From contig JALAHT010000001.1 in NCBI GenBank assembly GCA_025384855.1, positions 1,059,064 through 1,123,063 on the forward strand: DNA of 64,000 nucleotides, in the 5' to 3' direction. Below the pieces are notes generated by a model that had not been told where the DNA came from, made no database searches, and worked only from the letters and a program-made list of their open reading frames with translations. How positions within the stretch are numbered: the stretch's first letter is position 1; each line of letters begins with the position of its first letter. This document shows positions 19,551 to 27,690 of the stretch, in pieces. Made by a program: the position numbers and the translations under genes. This DNA comes from Luteirhabdus salina (GTDB lineage Bacteria; Bacteroidota; Bacteroidia; Flavobacteriales; Flavobacteriaceae).

Positions 19551-19636
19551 ATAATAACGAAATTACGGGAAGAAACAGCAATACGAATTAATTTGTAACT
19601 TTACAAAACACCCCAGCGCTATTTCGATCCATTTTT

Positions 19637-20350
19637 ATGTTAAGACGACTTAAGTTAGATAATATCCTCTTCTTGGATATCGAAACCGTACCCCAACACC
19701 AACATTTTTCAGAACTAAATGAATTAACCCAAGAGCTATACGCACAAAAAACAGCGTATCAACGGAAGGATGAAATAATGCCTGAGGATTTTTACGAACG
19801 TGCAGGTATTTGGGCCGAGTTCGGTAAGATTATCTGTATTTCAGTGGGGTATTTTACGATGAAGGGTGATGTTCGGCAATTTCGATTGACTTCTTTCCAT
19901 GGCGATGAGGTAAAAATCCTGAAAGACTTCAAAGTATTGTTGGAAACACATTTCAACAGGCCGCATCATTTATTATGTGCCCACAATGGAAAAGAGTTTG
20001 ACTTTCCCTATATCGCAAGGCGAATGATTATTCACGGAATATCCCTTCCCTTCAAATTGAACCTTTTTGGAAAAAAACCATGGGAAGTCCCGCATCTCGA
20101 CACCTTGGAACTCTGGAAGTTTGGCGATTTCAAGACATTCACTTCGTTGAAATTGATGGCGCATGTGTTAGGCATTCCTTCACCCAAGGATGATATCGAT
20201 GGTAGTGATGTAAGAAATGTGTATTATGAAAATAAAGATATCGATCGTATTATCGAATATTGCGAAAAGGATACGTTAACGGTTGCCCAGATATTTCTTC
20301 GTCTTCGCAATGAAACGTTGTTAGAGGAAAATGAGGTGATTACCTTATAA
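19637..20350 (+). CDS. Predicted 3'-5' exonuclease (PolB-like, DEDD superfamily)
   Basis: 237 residues. Exo I is LFLDIETVP with Asp14 and Glu16. A second acidic motif lies in CAHNGKEFDFPYIARR and the last in IIEYCEKDTLTVAQIFL. This matches the group described as predicted PolB-like 3'-5' exonucleases found alone, outside a polymerase. It is likely a cytoplasmic DNA-repair nuclease. The TxxK-like linker KTFTSLKLMAHVLGIPSPKDDI is typical of the group. The gene stands alone and is followed by a terminator shared with the convergent protease gene. Confidence 0.85.
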   Translation: MLRRLKLDNILFLDIETVPQHQHFSELNELTQELYAQKTAYQRKDEIMPEDFYERAGIWAEFGKIICISVGYFTMKGDVRQFRLTSFHGDEVKILKDFKVLLETHFNRPHHLLCAHNGKEFDFPYIARRMIIHGISLPFKLNLFGKKPWEVPHLDTLELWKFGDFKTFTSLKLMAHVLGIPSPKDDIDGSDVRNVYYENKDIDRIIEYCEKDTLTVAQIFLRLRNETLLEENEVITL

Positions 20351-20353
20351 AAA

Positions 20354-20381
20354 AAGCCCCGTTCCAAACAAAACGGGGCTT
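20354..20381. terminator. Bidirectional intrinsic terminator
   Basis: Perfect 10-base stem AAGCCCCGTT (20354-20363) / AACGGGGCTT (20372-20381), with A-rich flank on the left. It lies between the stops of convergent genes at 20350 and 20406. The minus direction has the better T run. Confidence 0.8.
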
Positions 20382-20405
20382 CATTGGTTGGTTAGCAGTG
20401 TTTCA

Positions 20406-23400
20406 CTACTCTTTTATAAATCGCTCTACAAATTTCTGATCGCCATTTATTTCAAGCATGTAAGCGCCGCTAGGCAGTTGCGAAACATCCAAGGTTTCGG
20501 TAAAGGCTCCTTTGGCTACTACTTGTCCTAACATATTATACAAGGTATAATCGGTAGGCTTCGCCTGAAGCACTTTAATATTCAAAGTGTTTCCTTTCAC
20601 TGGGTTAGGATAGATAGCCAATGTTCCATTGCCATTTCCATCAGAACCATAGGTAATCGGATTGTCGCCTTCGCTATTGCTACTGTTAGTACCAGCACCA
20701 ATTACGACAACATAGTCCTCTACTTCACCCCATTGGAAACTTTCACATGGGTCAGGAATATCGTTATACTTCATTGAAACGCGCATAACGGTCGCTCCCA
20801 GTGATGCTCCTGCAGGAATCGTAAAGCTTCCAGAAACAGATGTCGCAGATGTCGCCGAACGTGAGAAAACCAATTCACCACTATCATTGAAATCACCATC
20901 ACGGTTCCAGTCAACCCAAACGGCATAGCCTTCATTATAAACAGTACCTGTCCATCCAGGAGTAATGGTAATGGTATTCGTACCACTCAAGTTGGTCGAA
21001 AGGTTGGTATAATCACCGTAGCCACCTGGAGAAGCACCAGTGCTATTGTCGATACTTCCAATTTGTACACGTTGAATGTATTCATCGTTGGTATTGTTGC
21101 CATTGGAGGTGCAATAGCCTGTTGGTGGATTGGTTCCTCCACCGCCACCGGCAGAAACACTTACGTTATCAATAGCAATATCTGCTTGCCATGTATTCCC
21201 CGTAATTCGGTTAAATCGAAGTTGAACACTTCCGCCGACATAGGCAGCAAGGTCAATCGACTGGCTTAACCATTGGTTTCCTTGGTTACCAGTTTCACTC
21301 CAAAGGGTTGTCCAAGAAGCACCATTATCGTCGCTGGCTTCAACGGCAATACTTCCCATATTGCTTGCTCCATACATATGATAGTTAAAGCTGAAGGACG
21401 CTGCTGTTTCACCACTAAGGTCGAAACACGGAGATGTAATTATGGCTTGCTTATTTGGGTAACCAGTTCCATTACCGGAAGCTTCTACATAAATATAGAA
21501 GGATCCATTTACGGCACTTGAAGGTCCTGTTCCGCTGGAAGGTGTACCATTGGCATCTCGTGTCCAGTTAATATCGTCGGCAGAAGACTGCGTCCATCCA
21601 CCAAAGGAGCTTTCAAAGCTTTCGCCGTATGGTAATGCAACACCCCCAGTACAGCCACTTCCACCACCTCCGGCAGATTCAGTAGTTACGTTTACGGCAT
21701 TACTTGCAGCGGAATTGTTTCCTGCTTCATCAAACGCTCGAACATAAAACGAATAGTTTGTTCCAGCCGTCAACCCAGTAACGGTAGCAGATGTATTCGC
21801 GGTAGTGCCGATACTCGCACCACCTTGGAAAACTTCATAACCTGTTACACCCACATTATCTGAAGATGCATTCCAGGAAAGATCGACAGTTGTTTGTGTA
21901 ATATTTGAAGCTGCCAAGCTAGCTGGAGCTGTTGGTGCTTGCGTATCCGGAACAGGATCGGTCGTAACATTTGCTGTATTACTATCGCCTGAAACATTTC
22001 CGGCAGCATCACGCGCGCGAACCGTAAAGGAGTAAGAAGTATCGGCAGTAAGTCCTGTAATCTGGGTTGAAGTACCCGTCACAGTTCCAATGTTACTTCC
22101 ATCTTGATAGACATCGTATCCCGTAACACCTACATTATCGGTAGAGGCATTCCACGATAAATCGACAGTGGTTTGGGTAATGTTTGAAGCAGAAAGGTTT
22201 GTTGGAGTACTAGGTGCTTGGGTATCGGCACCTGCTCCTGTAATGTTTACGGTATAATCCTCAACTTCACCATAGGTGAAGGTTTCACAAGCGGTCGGAA
22301 TACCGTTGTACTTCATCGACACACGCATCCGCGTATTTCCAGCTGTAGCCGAAGATGAAACGGTAAAGCTTCCGCTAACAGGGGTCGCTGTCGTTGCCGA
22401 TTGCGTCCAAACTTGTTCGCCGCTATCATCAAAATCGCCATCTTGGTTATAATCAACCCATACGGCATATCCTTCAGCATAAACTGTTCCGGTCCAGGTA
22501 GGAGTTACAGTAATCGTTACGGAATCTCCCTGAGCAAGATCGGTACTGATATTCGTAAAATCTGAATATCCATTTCCAGATCCGCTTGAGTTATCGATGC
22601 TCTCCAATTGAACCCGACTGATGTATTCATCGTTCACATTGTTTCCTTGCGAATCGCAATACACCAATTGTACTTCCGTAGTGGTAAAGTTTACCGAAGA
22701 AGAATAATTGGAGGTCGATCCATCCGAACACTTACTACGCACTTGCGCTTGGTAGCTAGTTTCAGGGGTAAGGCCGTTAATCGTACTGGATGTACCCACT
22801 GCATTTTGAACCGTCCAAGAACTGGTACCACTTTCGCGATAGCGAACATCGTACGTAGCTCCAGAAACTGCATCATAGTTTAGGATGGCGGAATCTGAAC
22901 CAACACCTGAAACATTTACATTTCCAGGCGTAACAGCGGTACAGGTAGCACCACCGGCAATAATTCCAGTTAAAATTAGGCTATAATTCTGACTTCCATT
23001 GGTTAGCGAACCTTTATGCGTTACTGTTACGGTGTAGGTTCCAGAAGCACCAGACACGGCAACTCTCTCAAAAGGATCGCGATTGTTGTCGCCCAACCCA
23101 TTTGTAGTAACCCCTGTTAATCGATATGGAAAGTACGTTGTTCCTCCCTGAGAAACACGAAGATCCAAATCGTTTACCAGACGGGCCGTATTGCTATTGG
23201 TTGCCGTAGTAGCGGTTCCTGCAGGATCGGTCCAAGAAATTGAAGCGATTAAATCGTTCACGCCATCGGCATCTACCTGAATAGAGTAGGTCTGTCCTGG
23301 CGAAAGTGTCAATTCATCAATTTGTGAATAGGTGCCTTCATCGCTAATGGCTTCAGCAGCACGCTTCGCGTTTAACAATCCCCAGCCATATACAGCATCG

Positions 23401-24605
23401 GGACCCGTTGGTCCAGCATCATCGGCAGTGTGAAGGGCAAGTCCTTTTAACGTAGCTGCTCTCATATAGCTACCGTTAAGGTCGTTATGATGTTGTTGTA
23501 ACAGTAATAATGTTCCTGTAACGTTTGGGGAAGCCATGGAAGTACCAGAAATAGTACCGTAGGCAGAGTTGCTAGATTCGTACGTGGAATATACACCAGA
23601 ACCATTACCTGTTATATCAGGCTTGATTCGATAATCATCTGTTGGTCCTTCGCTACTGCTACTACTGATGTTCACGCTAATTAAGTTACCGTTGCCATCA
23701 ATATTGGCATCTTGAGCATTTGCAACCACCAAGTTGTTCTTGGAAGTGGAATGTCCTGTAAGTTTATCGTAGGCTGAATTCCCATCGAGTGGAGCACCGT
23801 TATAATTGCTATTACCGTCATTTCCTCCAGCCACGACCATTAGGTAGTAGGGAGCGTTGTACATAATTTGATCCCAATCGCGCGATTCGGTGATATAAGC
23901 TCCAAAATAGTAATCAGGGACCAAGTCGCTACGATATCCATAGCTATGGTTGGATAAAAGCATACCATTTGAAGCGGCAGCAGTGGCTTCCGACTTGTCA
24001 TTGTTCCACATATAACCACGAACTCGAGATTGCGGCGCCATACCTTTGGCTTGCGCCTGCACACCAGATGCGGTAATCGTTCCCGTTACGTGAGCAGCGT
24101 GATAATTTAATTGTGTACCGCCTTCTGAGGAAGCATCTTCCACAGTAACGCGGTTGCTTCCGCCAGGACCGTCATATTCTTGGTGGGTAATGCGGGCGTG
24201 GCCACCATCCCATACATAAGCAGTCATATTCTGACCGTCAAGAGATAGGCCTAATCCGCCGCCACTATTTAAATAGTCGGCACGTGTGCTCTCTGCAGCA
24301 TCTACGTTGAAGGTTCGATAATAAATTGGACTGCCATCCTCTGCTATATATTGCAGTTCGGCAAAGCCGCCATCGGGAAGTATGACGGTAGTTTGTAGGC
24401 CGCGTTGTTGGGCTTCGTTAAGCGCCTGTTGCTTGCGCTGTTGTTGTTGGGCTGTTAATTCGTTCTGCAGCCGAGTCAGATTCGATTGGTCGTAGCGACT
24501 AGTGATTTGCTGTTGTTCCTGTGCGGTTTGCGAAAAACCAACAAAGGAGGCAACTCCAAAAGCACCGAGCATAAACGACCTTCTGAGGGTAGAAGTAATT
24601 TTCAT
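20406..24605 (-). CDS. Subtilisin-like (S8) serine protease with GEVED, FN3 and T9SS sorting domains
   Basis: 1399 residues. A signal peptide is followed by an N-terminal helical region (30-100) and an S8 catalytic domain with Asp133 (YVWDGGHARITHQEY), His172 (NYHAAHVTGTITASG), oxyanion Asn262 (AGGNDGNSNY) and Ser356 (ISGTSMASPNVTG). Then come a proprotein-convertase-like beta domain, an FN3-like unit, a first GEVED domain, two near-identical FN3 repeats, a MAM-like domain, a second GEVED domain and a type A sorting tail (IYPNPVKGN to the end). All catalytic residues are intact. This is a secreted or cell-surface protease that uses the type IX system. The large repeated modules make local recombination possible. 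Confidence 0.93.
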   Translation of the reverse strand: MKITSTLRRSFMLGAFGVASFVGFSQTAQEQQQITSRYDQSNLTRLQNELTAQQQQRKQQALNEAQQRGLQTTVILPDGGFAELQYIAEDGSPIYYRTFNVDAAESTRADYLNSGGGLGLSLDGQNMTAYVWDGGHARITHQEYDGPGGSNRVTVEDASSEGGTQLNYHAAHVTGTITASGVQAQAKGMAPQSRVRGYMWNNDKSEATAAASNGMLLSNHSYGYRSDLVPDYYFGAYITESRDWDQIMYNAPYYLMVVAGGNDGNSNYNGAPLDGNSAYDKLTGHSTSKNNLVVANAQDANIDGNGNLISVNISSSSSEGPTDDYRIKPDITGNGSGVYSTYESSNSAYGTISGTSMASPNVTGTLLLLQQHHNDLNGSYMRAATLKGLALHTADDAGPTGPDAVYGWGLLNAKRAAEAISDEGTYSQIDELTLSPGQTYSIQVDADGVNDLIASISWTDPAGTATTATNSNTARLVNDLDLRVSQGGTTYFPYRLTGVTTNGLGDNNRDPFERVAVSGASGTYTVTVTHKGSLTNGSQNYSLILTGIIAGGATCTAVTPGNVNVSGVGSDSAILNYDAVSGATYDVRYRESGTSSWTVQNAVGTSSTINGLTPETSYQAQVRSKCSDGSTSNYSSSVNFTTTEVQLVYCDSQGNNVNDEYISRVQLESIDNSSGSGNGYSDFTNISTDLAQGDSVTITVTPTWTGTVYAEGYAVWVDYNQDGDFDDSGEQVWTQSATTATPVSGSFTVSSSATAGNTRMRVSMKYNGIPTACETFTYGEVEDYTVNITGAGADTQAPSTPTNLSASNITQTTVDLSWNASTDNVGVTGYDVYQDGSNIGTVTGTSTQITGLTADTSYSFTVRARDAAGNVSGDSNTANVTTDPVPDTQAPTAPASLAASNITQTTVDLSWNASSDNVGVTGYEVFQGGASIGTTANTSATVTGLTAGTNYSFYVRAFDEAGNNSAASNAVNVTTESAGGGGSGCTGGVALPYGESFESSFGGWTQSSADDINWTRDANGTPSSGTGPSSAVNGSFYIYVEASGNGTGYPNKQAIITSPCFDLSGETAASFSFNYHMYGASNMGSIAVEASDDNGASWTTLWSETGNQGNQWLSQSIDLAAYVGGSVQLRFNRITGNTWQADIAIDNVSVSAGGGGGTNPPTGYCTSNGNNTNDEYIQRVQIGSIDNSTGASPGGYGDYTNLSTNLSGTNTITITPGWTGTVYNEGYAVWVDWNRDGDFNDSGELVFSRSATSATSVSGSFTIPAGASLGATVMRVSMKYNDIPDPCESFQWGEVEDYVVVIGAGTNSSNSEGDNPITYGSDGNGNGTLAIYPNPVKGNTLNIKVLQAKPTDYTLYNMLGQVVAKGAFTETLDVSQLPSGAYMLEINGDQKFVERFIKE

Positions 24606-24828
24606 ACTGTCAGGTTTGTTTAAATTAATAAATAGTGAATTCTAATATTTTGCCTATAAAACTGCTAATAACGCAGAGAAGAGCTTTTTATATTGACAAA
24701 ACGATACGAAACAATGAAAAAAATTGCGTATTTAAAAATTTTTTCGATGTTTGAACGAAATAGTTATTAACAACACTATCTTTTATACGGTAGCGTTTGT
24801 GATAATACTGTTTCATCAAGATTAAATG

Positions 24829-24836
24829 TATCTTTG
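24829..24836 (+). promoter_or_regulatory. Bacteroidota -7 promoter box (TATCTTTG)
   Basis: Exact TAnnTTTG match ending 4 bases before ATG 24841. A leaderless or nearly leaderless transcript is implied. The rest of the 235-base gap between the divergent protease and ABC genes is AT-rich and shows no other feature I can support. Confidence 0.5.
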
Positions 24837-24840
24837 AAGC

Positions 24841-26529
24841 ATGCCTAACAAGCCGCTACTTTCTGTGAATGATGTATCTATTTCCTTCGGAAAAAAGAAT
24901 GCTCGTGTTGAAGTGATTCATACTGTTTCCTTCACTGTAGCAAAAAATGAAATCTTAGGGGTTGTCGGAGAATCGGGTTCGGGAAAATCGGTTACCTCTT
25001 TGGCAATTATGGGATTGCTTCCGAAGAAAACCGCTTATATTGAAGGTGAAATCGTCTTCGATTCCAAAAATCTTCTCCAAACTTCCGAAAAAGAATATCG
25101 CACAATTCGGGGAAATGAAATCGCTATGATCTTTCAAGAACCCATGAGCGCTTTAAATCCTTCATTAAAATGTGGGTATCAAGTAGCTGAAATTCTTCAA
25201 TGGCATAAAAAATTATCGAAATCGGAAGCGAAGAAAGAAACACTCTCTCTTTTTGAAAAAGTGAAATTGCCACGTCCGAAGCAACTCTTCAACAGTTATC
25301 CGCATCAAATCAGTGGGGGACAAATGCAGCGCGTTATGATAGCCATGGCCATCGCTTGCAAGCCGAAACTTTTGATAGCCGATGAACCGACCACTGCCTT
25401 GGACGTTACCGTTCAAAAGGAAATTCTACAGTTATTGAAGGAATTGCAGCAGGAAACCAATATGAGTATGTTGTTTATCTCGCACGATTTGAATCTGGTT
25501 TCAGAGATCGCCGATCGAGTAATGGTGATGTACAGAGGCGATAAGGTTGAAGAGGATTCCGTTCAGAATATATTTAAACATCCAAAAGCTGAGTATACCA
25601 AAGCACTGTTGGCGTCGCGACCTATGTTAGGAAAACGATTGGAAACCCTACCGACCATTGCGGCCATTTCTGATGGTAGCTTTCAGGCATCTGAAGTTAC
25701 TGCACAACAACGAGCGAAACGTCACCGCGCATTGTATACGAAGCTTCCTTTATTGGAGGTTATCAATGTTTCAAAAGAATATTATTCGAATGCTGGTTTG
25801 TTTTCGAAGAAGGAAACGGTAAAAGCGGTGAATAATGTTAGTTTTGCTGTTTTTGAAGGCGAAACGCTCGGCTTGGTAGGCGAAAGCGGCTGCGGGAAAT
25901 CGACGCTCGGAAAAACCATCTTACAATTAGAAACGGCTACTGCTGGAACCATTCGCTACAGAGGGAAAGATCTGACCACATTGAAGTCGAGTGAAATTAG
26001 ATCCCTTCGAAAAGAGATACAGTTAATCTTTCAGGATCCGTATTCCTCTCTAAATCCAAGAATTATTATCGGTGAAGCTATCATAGAACCGATGAAGGTG
26101 CACGGTATTGGAAATTCAAAAAAAGAACGAAAACAAAAGGTGCTCGATTTGCTCGAACGGGTCGGATTGGATAAAAGCTTTTTTAACCGTTATCCACATG
26201 AATTATCTGGTGGACAACGACAGCGGGTTGGTATTGCCAGAACGATTGCTATGGAACCGAAACTGATTGTTTGCGATGAATCGGTTTCGGCTTTGGACAT
26301 TTCAGTACAAGCACAAGTATTGAACTTATTGAACGAATTAAAGAAGGATTTTGGCTTCACCTACATCTTCATTTCACACGATTTGGCGGTAGTGAAGTAT
26401 ATGTCGGACCAATTATTGGTCATGAATCAAGGTCGCATCGAGGAGTTGGGTGATGCCGATGAGATCTATGAAAATCCAAATAGCCCTTACACCAAGAAGC
26501 TTATCAGCGCCATTCCCAAAGGGATATAA
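24841..26529 (+). CDS. ABC transporter ATP-binding protein with two fused NBDs (oligopeptide type)
   Basis: 562 residues holding two complete nucleotide-binding domains. The first has Walker A GESGSGKS (43-50), signature SGGQMQRVMIAMAI and Walker B LLIADEPTTALD. The second has Walker A GESGCGKS (347-354), signature LSGGQRQRVGIARTI and LIVCDESVSALD (Ser in place of Pro after DE). This DppD-DppF (YejF/GsiA-like) fusion powers peptide or dipeptide importers. No permease or binding-protein genes adjoin it, so the membrane partner must be elsewhere. It has its own promoter box. Confidence 0.93.
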   Translation: MPNKPLLSVNDVSISFGKKNARVEVIHTVSFTVAKNEILGVVGESGSGKSVTSLAIMGLLPKKTAYIEGEIVFDSKNLLQTSEKEYRTIRGNEIAMIFQEPMSALNPSLKCGYQVAEILQWHKKLSKSEAKKETLSLFEKVKLPRPKQLFNSYPHQISGGQMQRVMIAMAIACKPKLLIADEPTTALDVTVQKEILQLLKELQQETNMSMLFISHDLNLVSEIADRVMVMYRGDKVEEDSVQNIFKHPKAEYTKALLASRPMLGKRLETLPTIAAISDGSFQASEVTAQQRAKRHRALYTKLPLLEVINVSKEYYSNAGLFSKKETVKAVNNVSFAVFEGETLGLVGESGCGKSTLGKTILQLETATAGTIRYRGKDLTTLKSSEIRSLRKEIQLIFQDPYSSLNPRIIIGEAIIEPMKVHGIGNSKKERKQKVLDLLERVGLDKSFFNRYPHELSGGQRQRVGIARTIAMEPKLIVCDESVSALDISVQAQVLNLLNELKKDFGFTYIFISHDLAVVKYMSDQLLVMNQGRIEELGDADEIYENPNSPYTKKLISAIPKGI

Positions 26530-26563
26530 AAAACCCCTGTTCTAACCTCACAAAGAACAGGGG
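26530..26563 (-). terminator. Intrinsic terminator on the minus strand
   Basis: Perfect 10-base stem CCCCTGTTCT (26534-26543) / AGAACAGGGG (26554-26563). The run of A on the left edge becomes a T run only when read on the minus strand; plus-strand RNA lacks a U tract. It therefore fits a transcript coming from the right (the 26628-26717 reading frame) better than the ABC gene that ends at 26529, though the hairpin could still stabilise that message's 3' end. Confidence 0.7.
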
Positions 26564-26576
26564 AATTATGTGAATC

Positions 26577-26627
26577 ATGAAAGATTCGGGGGTAATGTAC
26601 TCTTCCTCCTACGCGGGGGTAGTAGGA
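26577..26627. other. Two short dyads between the small ORF and its terminator
   Basis: CCTAC (26608-26612) pairs with GTAGG (26622-26626) around a G-rich loop. Just beyond, GAATC (26572-26576) pairs with GATTC (26583-26587). Together with the terminator they would give a minus-strand transcript a structured 3' region. Otherwise this part of the 386-base gene-poor gap (26530-26915) holds nothing I can name. Confidence 0.35.
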
Positions 26628-26717
26628 TTACATCAACAAAAACACTTTTTTAGCCACATACAATACGTTTTTCAGTAGGTGTAGTGTATTGTGGACAGAA
26701 CGTAGTAATTGTTTCAT
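26628..26717 (-). CDS. Candidate 29-residue basic hydrophobic peptide
   Basis: ATG at 26717-26715, TAA at 26630-26628. The peptide begins MKQLLRSVHNTLHLLKNVL and ends with YVAKKVFLLM. It is rich in Leu/Val with five Lys, one Arg and two His, and it could form a membrane-active amphipathic helix. Support: a TTG-N18-TATGTTTT promoter-like pair 60-90 bases upstream, a terminator of matching orientation downstream, and isolation from scoB by that gene's own terminator. I recognise no family. It may be a leader peptide, a small membrane protein, a type I toxin-like peptide, or simply part of a small RNA. Confidence 0.4.
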   Translation of the reverse strand: MKQLLRSVHNTLHLLKNVLYVAKKVFLLM

Positions 26718-26778
26718 AAGTAAGTTAGTTTCGTTTGGGACTGCTAATATGAAAAAGATGTTTCATTAAATCAGATTA

Positions 26779-26807
26779 AAAACATATTAATTCGATGAAA
26801 TACACAA
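26779..26807 (-). promoter_or_regulatory. Promoter-like pair for the small ORF (TTG-N18-TATGTTTT)
   Basis: Read on the minus strand, TTG (26807-26805) is followed after 18 bases by TATGTTTT (26786-26779), one mismatch from TAnnTTTG. The spacing is right for the Bacteroidota primary sigma factor. It would leave a leader of about 55 bases before the 29-codon frame. AT-rich DNA makes chance matches likely. Confidence 0.4.
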
Positions 26808-26854
26808 TTTTTTAACAATTAATCAATTTAGCGGAGTATTTTCCTACAATTAGA

Positions 26855-26885
26855 TATAAAGAAAGCCGATGTTTAGACATCGGCT
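26855..26885 (-). terminator. Intrinsic terminator of scoB
   Basis: Perfect 9-base stem AGCCGATGT (26864-26872) / ACATCGGCT (26877-26885) with a TTAG loop. On the minus strand it runs into TTTCTTTAT. It lies 31 bases past the scoB stop. Confidence 0.75.
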
Positions 26886-26915
26886 ATATAGTTTAACTCA
26901 GGAATATAATTGCTT

Positions 26916-27572
26916 TTATAACGTCATTTCAGGAATATTGCCATTAATAACCAAGTCACCATCCGTGGCTTCTTTGATTTCATCTACCGAAACACCTGGT
27001 GCTCGTTCCATAAGATGAAAGGCATTATCCTTTATTTCAAGAACGGCCAAATTGGTGACAATCTTTGTGACACATTCAACTCCAGTAAGTGGCAGTGAAC
27101 ATTCCTTCAGCAATTTCGATGCGCCCGCACGATTGGTATGCATCATGGCTACGATAATTCTTTCGGCACTAGCGACCAAATCCATGGCGCCGCCCATACC
27201 TTTCACCATTTTTCCGGGAATTTTCCAATTGGCAATATTTCCGTTTTGGGCCACTTCCATCGCGCCTAGAATGGTTAAATCCACATGCTGACCACGAATC
27301 ATGGAGAAACTTGTCGCTGAGTCGAAAAAGGAAGCGCCTGGAAGCGCGGTTATGGTTTGCTTACCCGCATTAATGAGGTCGGCGTCTTCTTCACCTTCAA
27401 AAGGAAAGGGACCCATCCCCAAAATCCCGTTTTCACTTTGGAATTCTACTTCTATATCGTCGCGCACAAAATTTGCTACCAGTGTGGGAATACCGATACC
27501 TAGATTTACGTAGTATCCATCCTTCACTTCCTTCGCAATGCGTTGTGCTATTTGTTCTTTCGTAAGCGCCAT
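26916..27572 (-). CDS. scoB: 3-oxoacid CoA-transferase subunit B
   Basis: 218 residues, full length for subunit B of succinyl-CoA:3-ketoacid CoA-transferase, which passes CoA between succinyl-CoA and acetoacetate in ketone-body use. The catalytic Glu47 is in SENGILGMGP, and the GIGIPT and GGAMDLV segments are typical. In most genomes subunit A directly precedes subunit B. Here scoA ends at 29695, about 2.1 kb upstream, with a regulator gene and an opposite-strand hydrolase gene in between. scoB therefore needs its own promoter or read-through antisense to the hydrolase. Confidence 0.93.
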   Translation of the reverse strand: MALTKEQIAQRIAKEVKDGYYVNLGIGIPTLVANFVRDDIEVEFQSENGILGMGPFPFEGEEDADLINAGKQTITALPGASFFDSATSFSMIRGQHVDLTILGAMEVAQNGNIANWKIPGKMVKGMGGAMDLVASAERIIVAMMHTNRAGASKLLKECSLPLTGVECVTKIVTNLAVLEIKDNAFHLMERAPGVSVDEIKEATDGDLVINGNIPEMTL

Positions 27573-27690
27573 AAATTAATTTTTTTTAAAGATAACCAAT
27601 ATCAATAAATGTCCGCTTCACAATTATACCTCATTTGAGGTATTTCATGTATTGGGCCATTGCGCTACATTTATAGAAAATACATGTGTT

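Noticed and set aside
20406-24605. Possible toxin or CRISPR-like repeats in the subtilase gene
   Set aside because: The repetition is domain duplication (FN3 and GEVED) at the protein level, with no short regularly spaced repeats.
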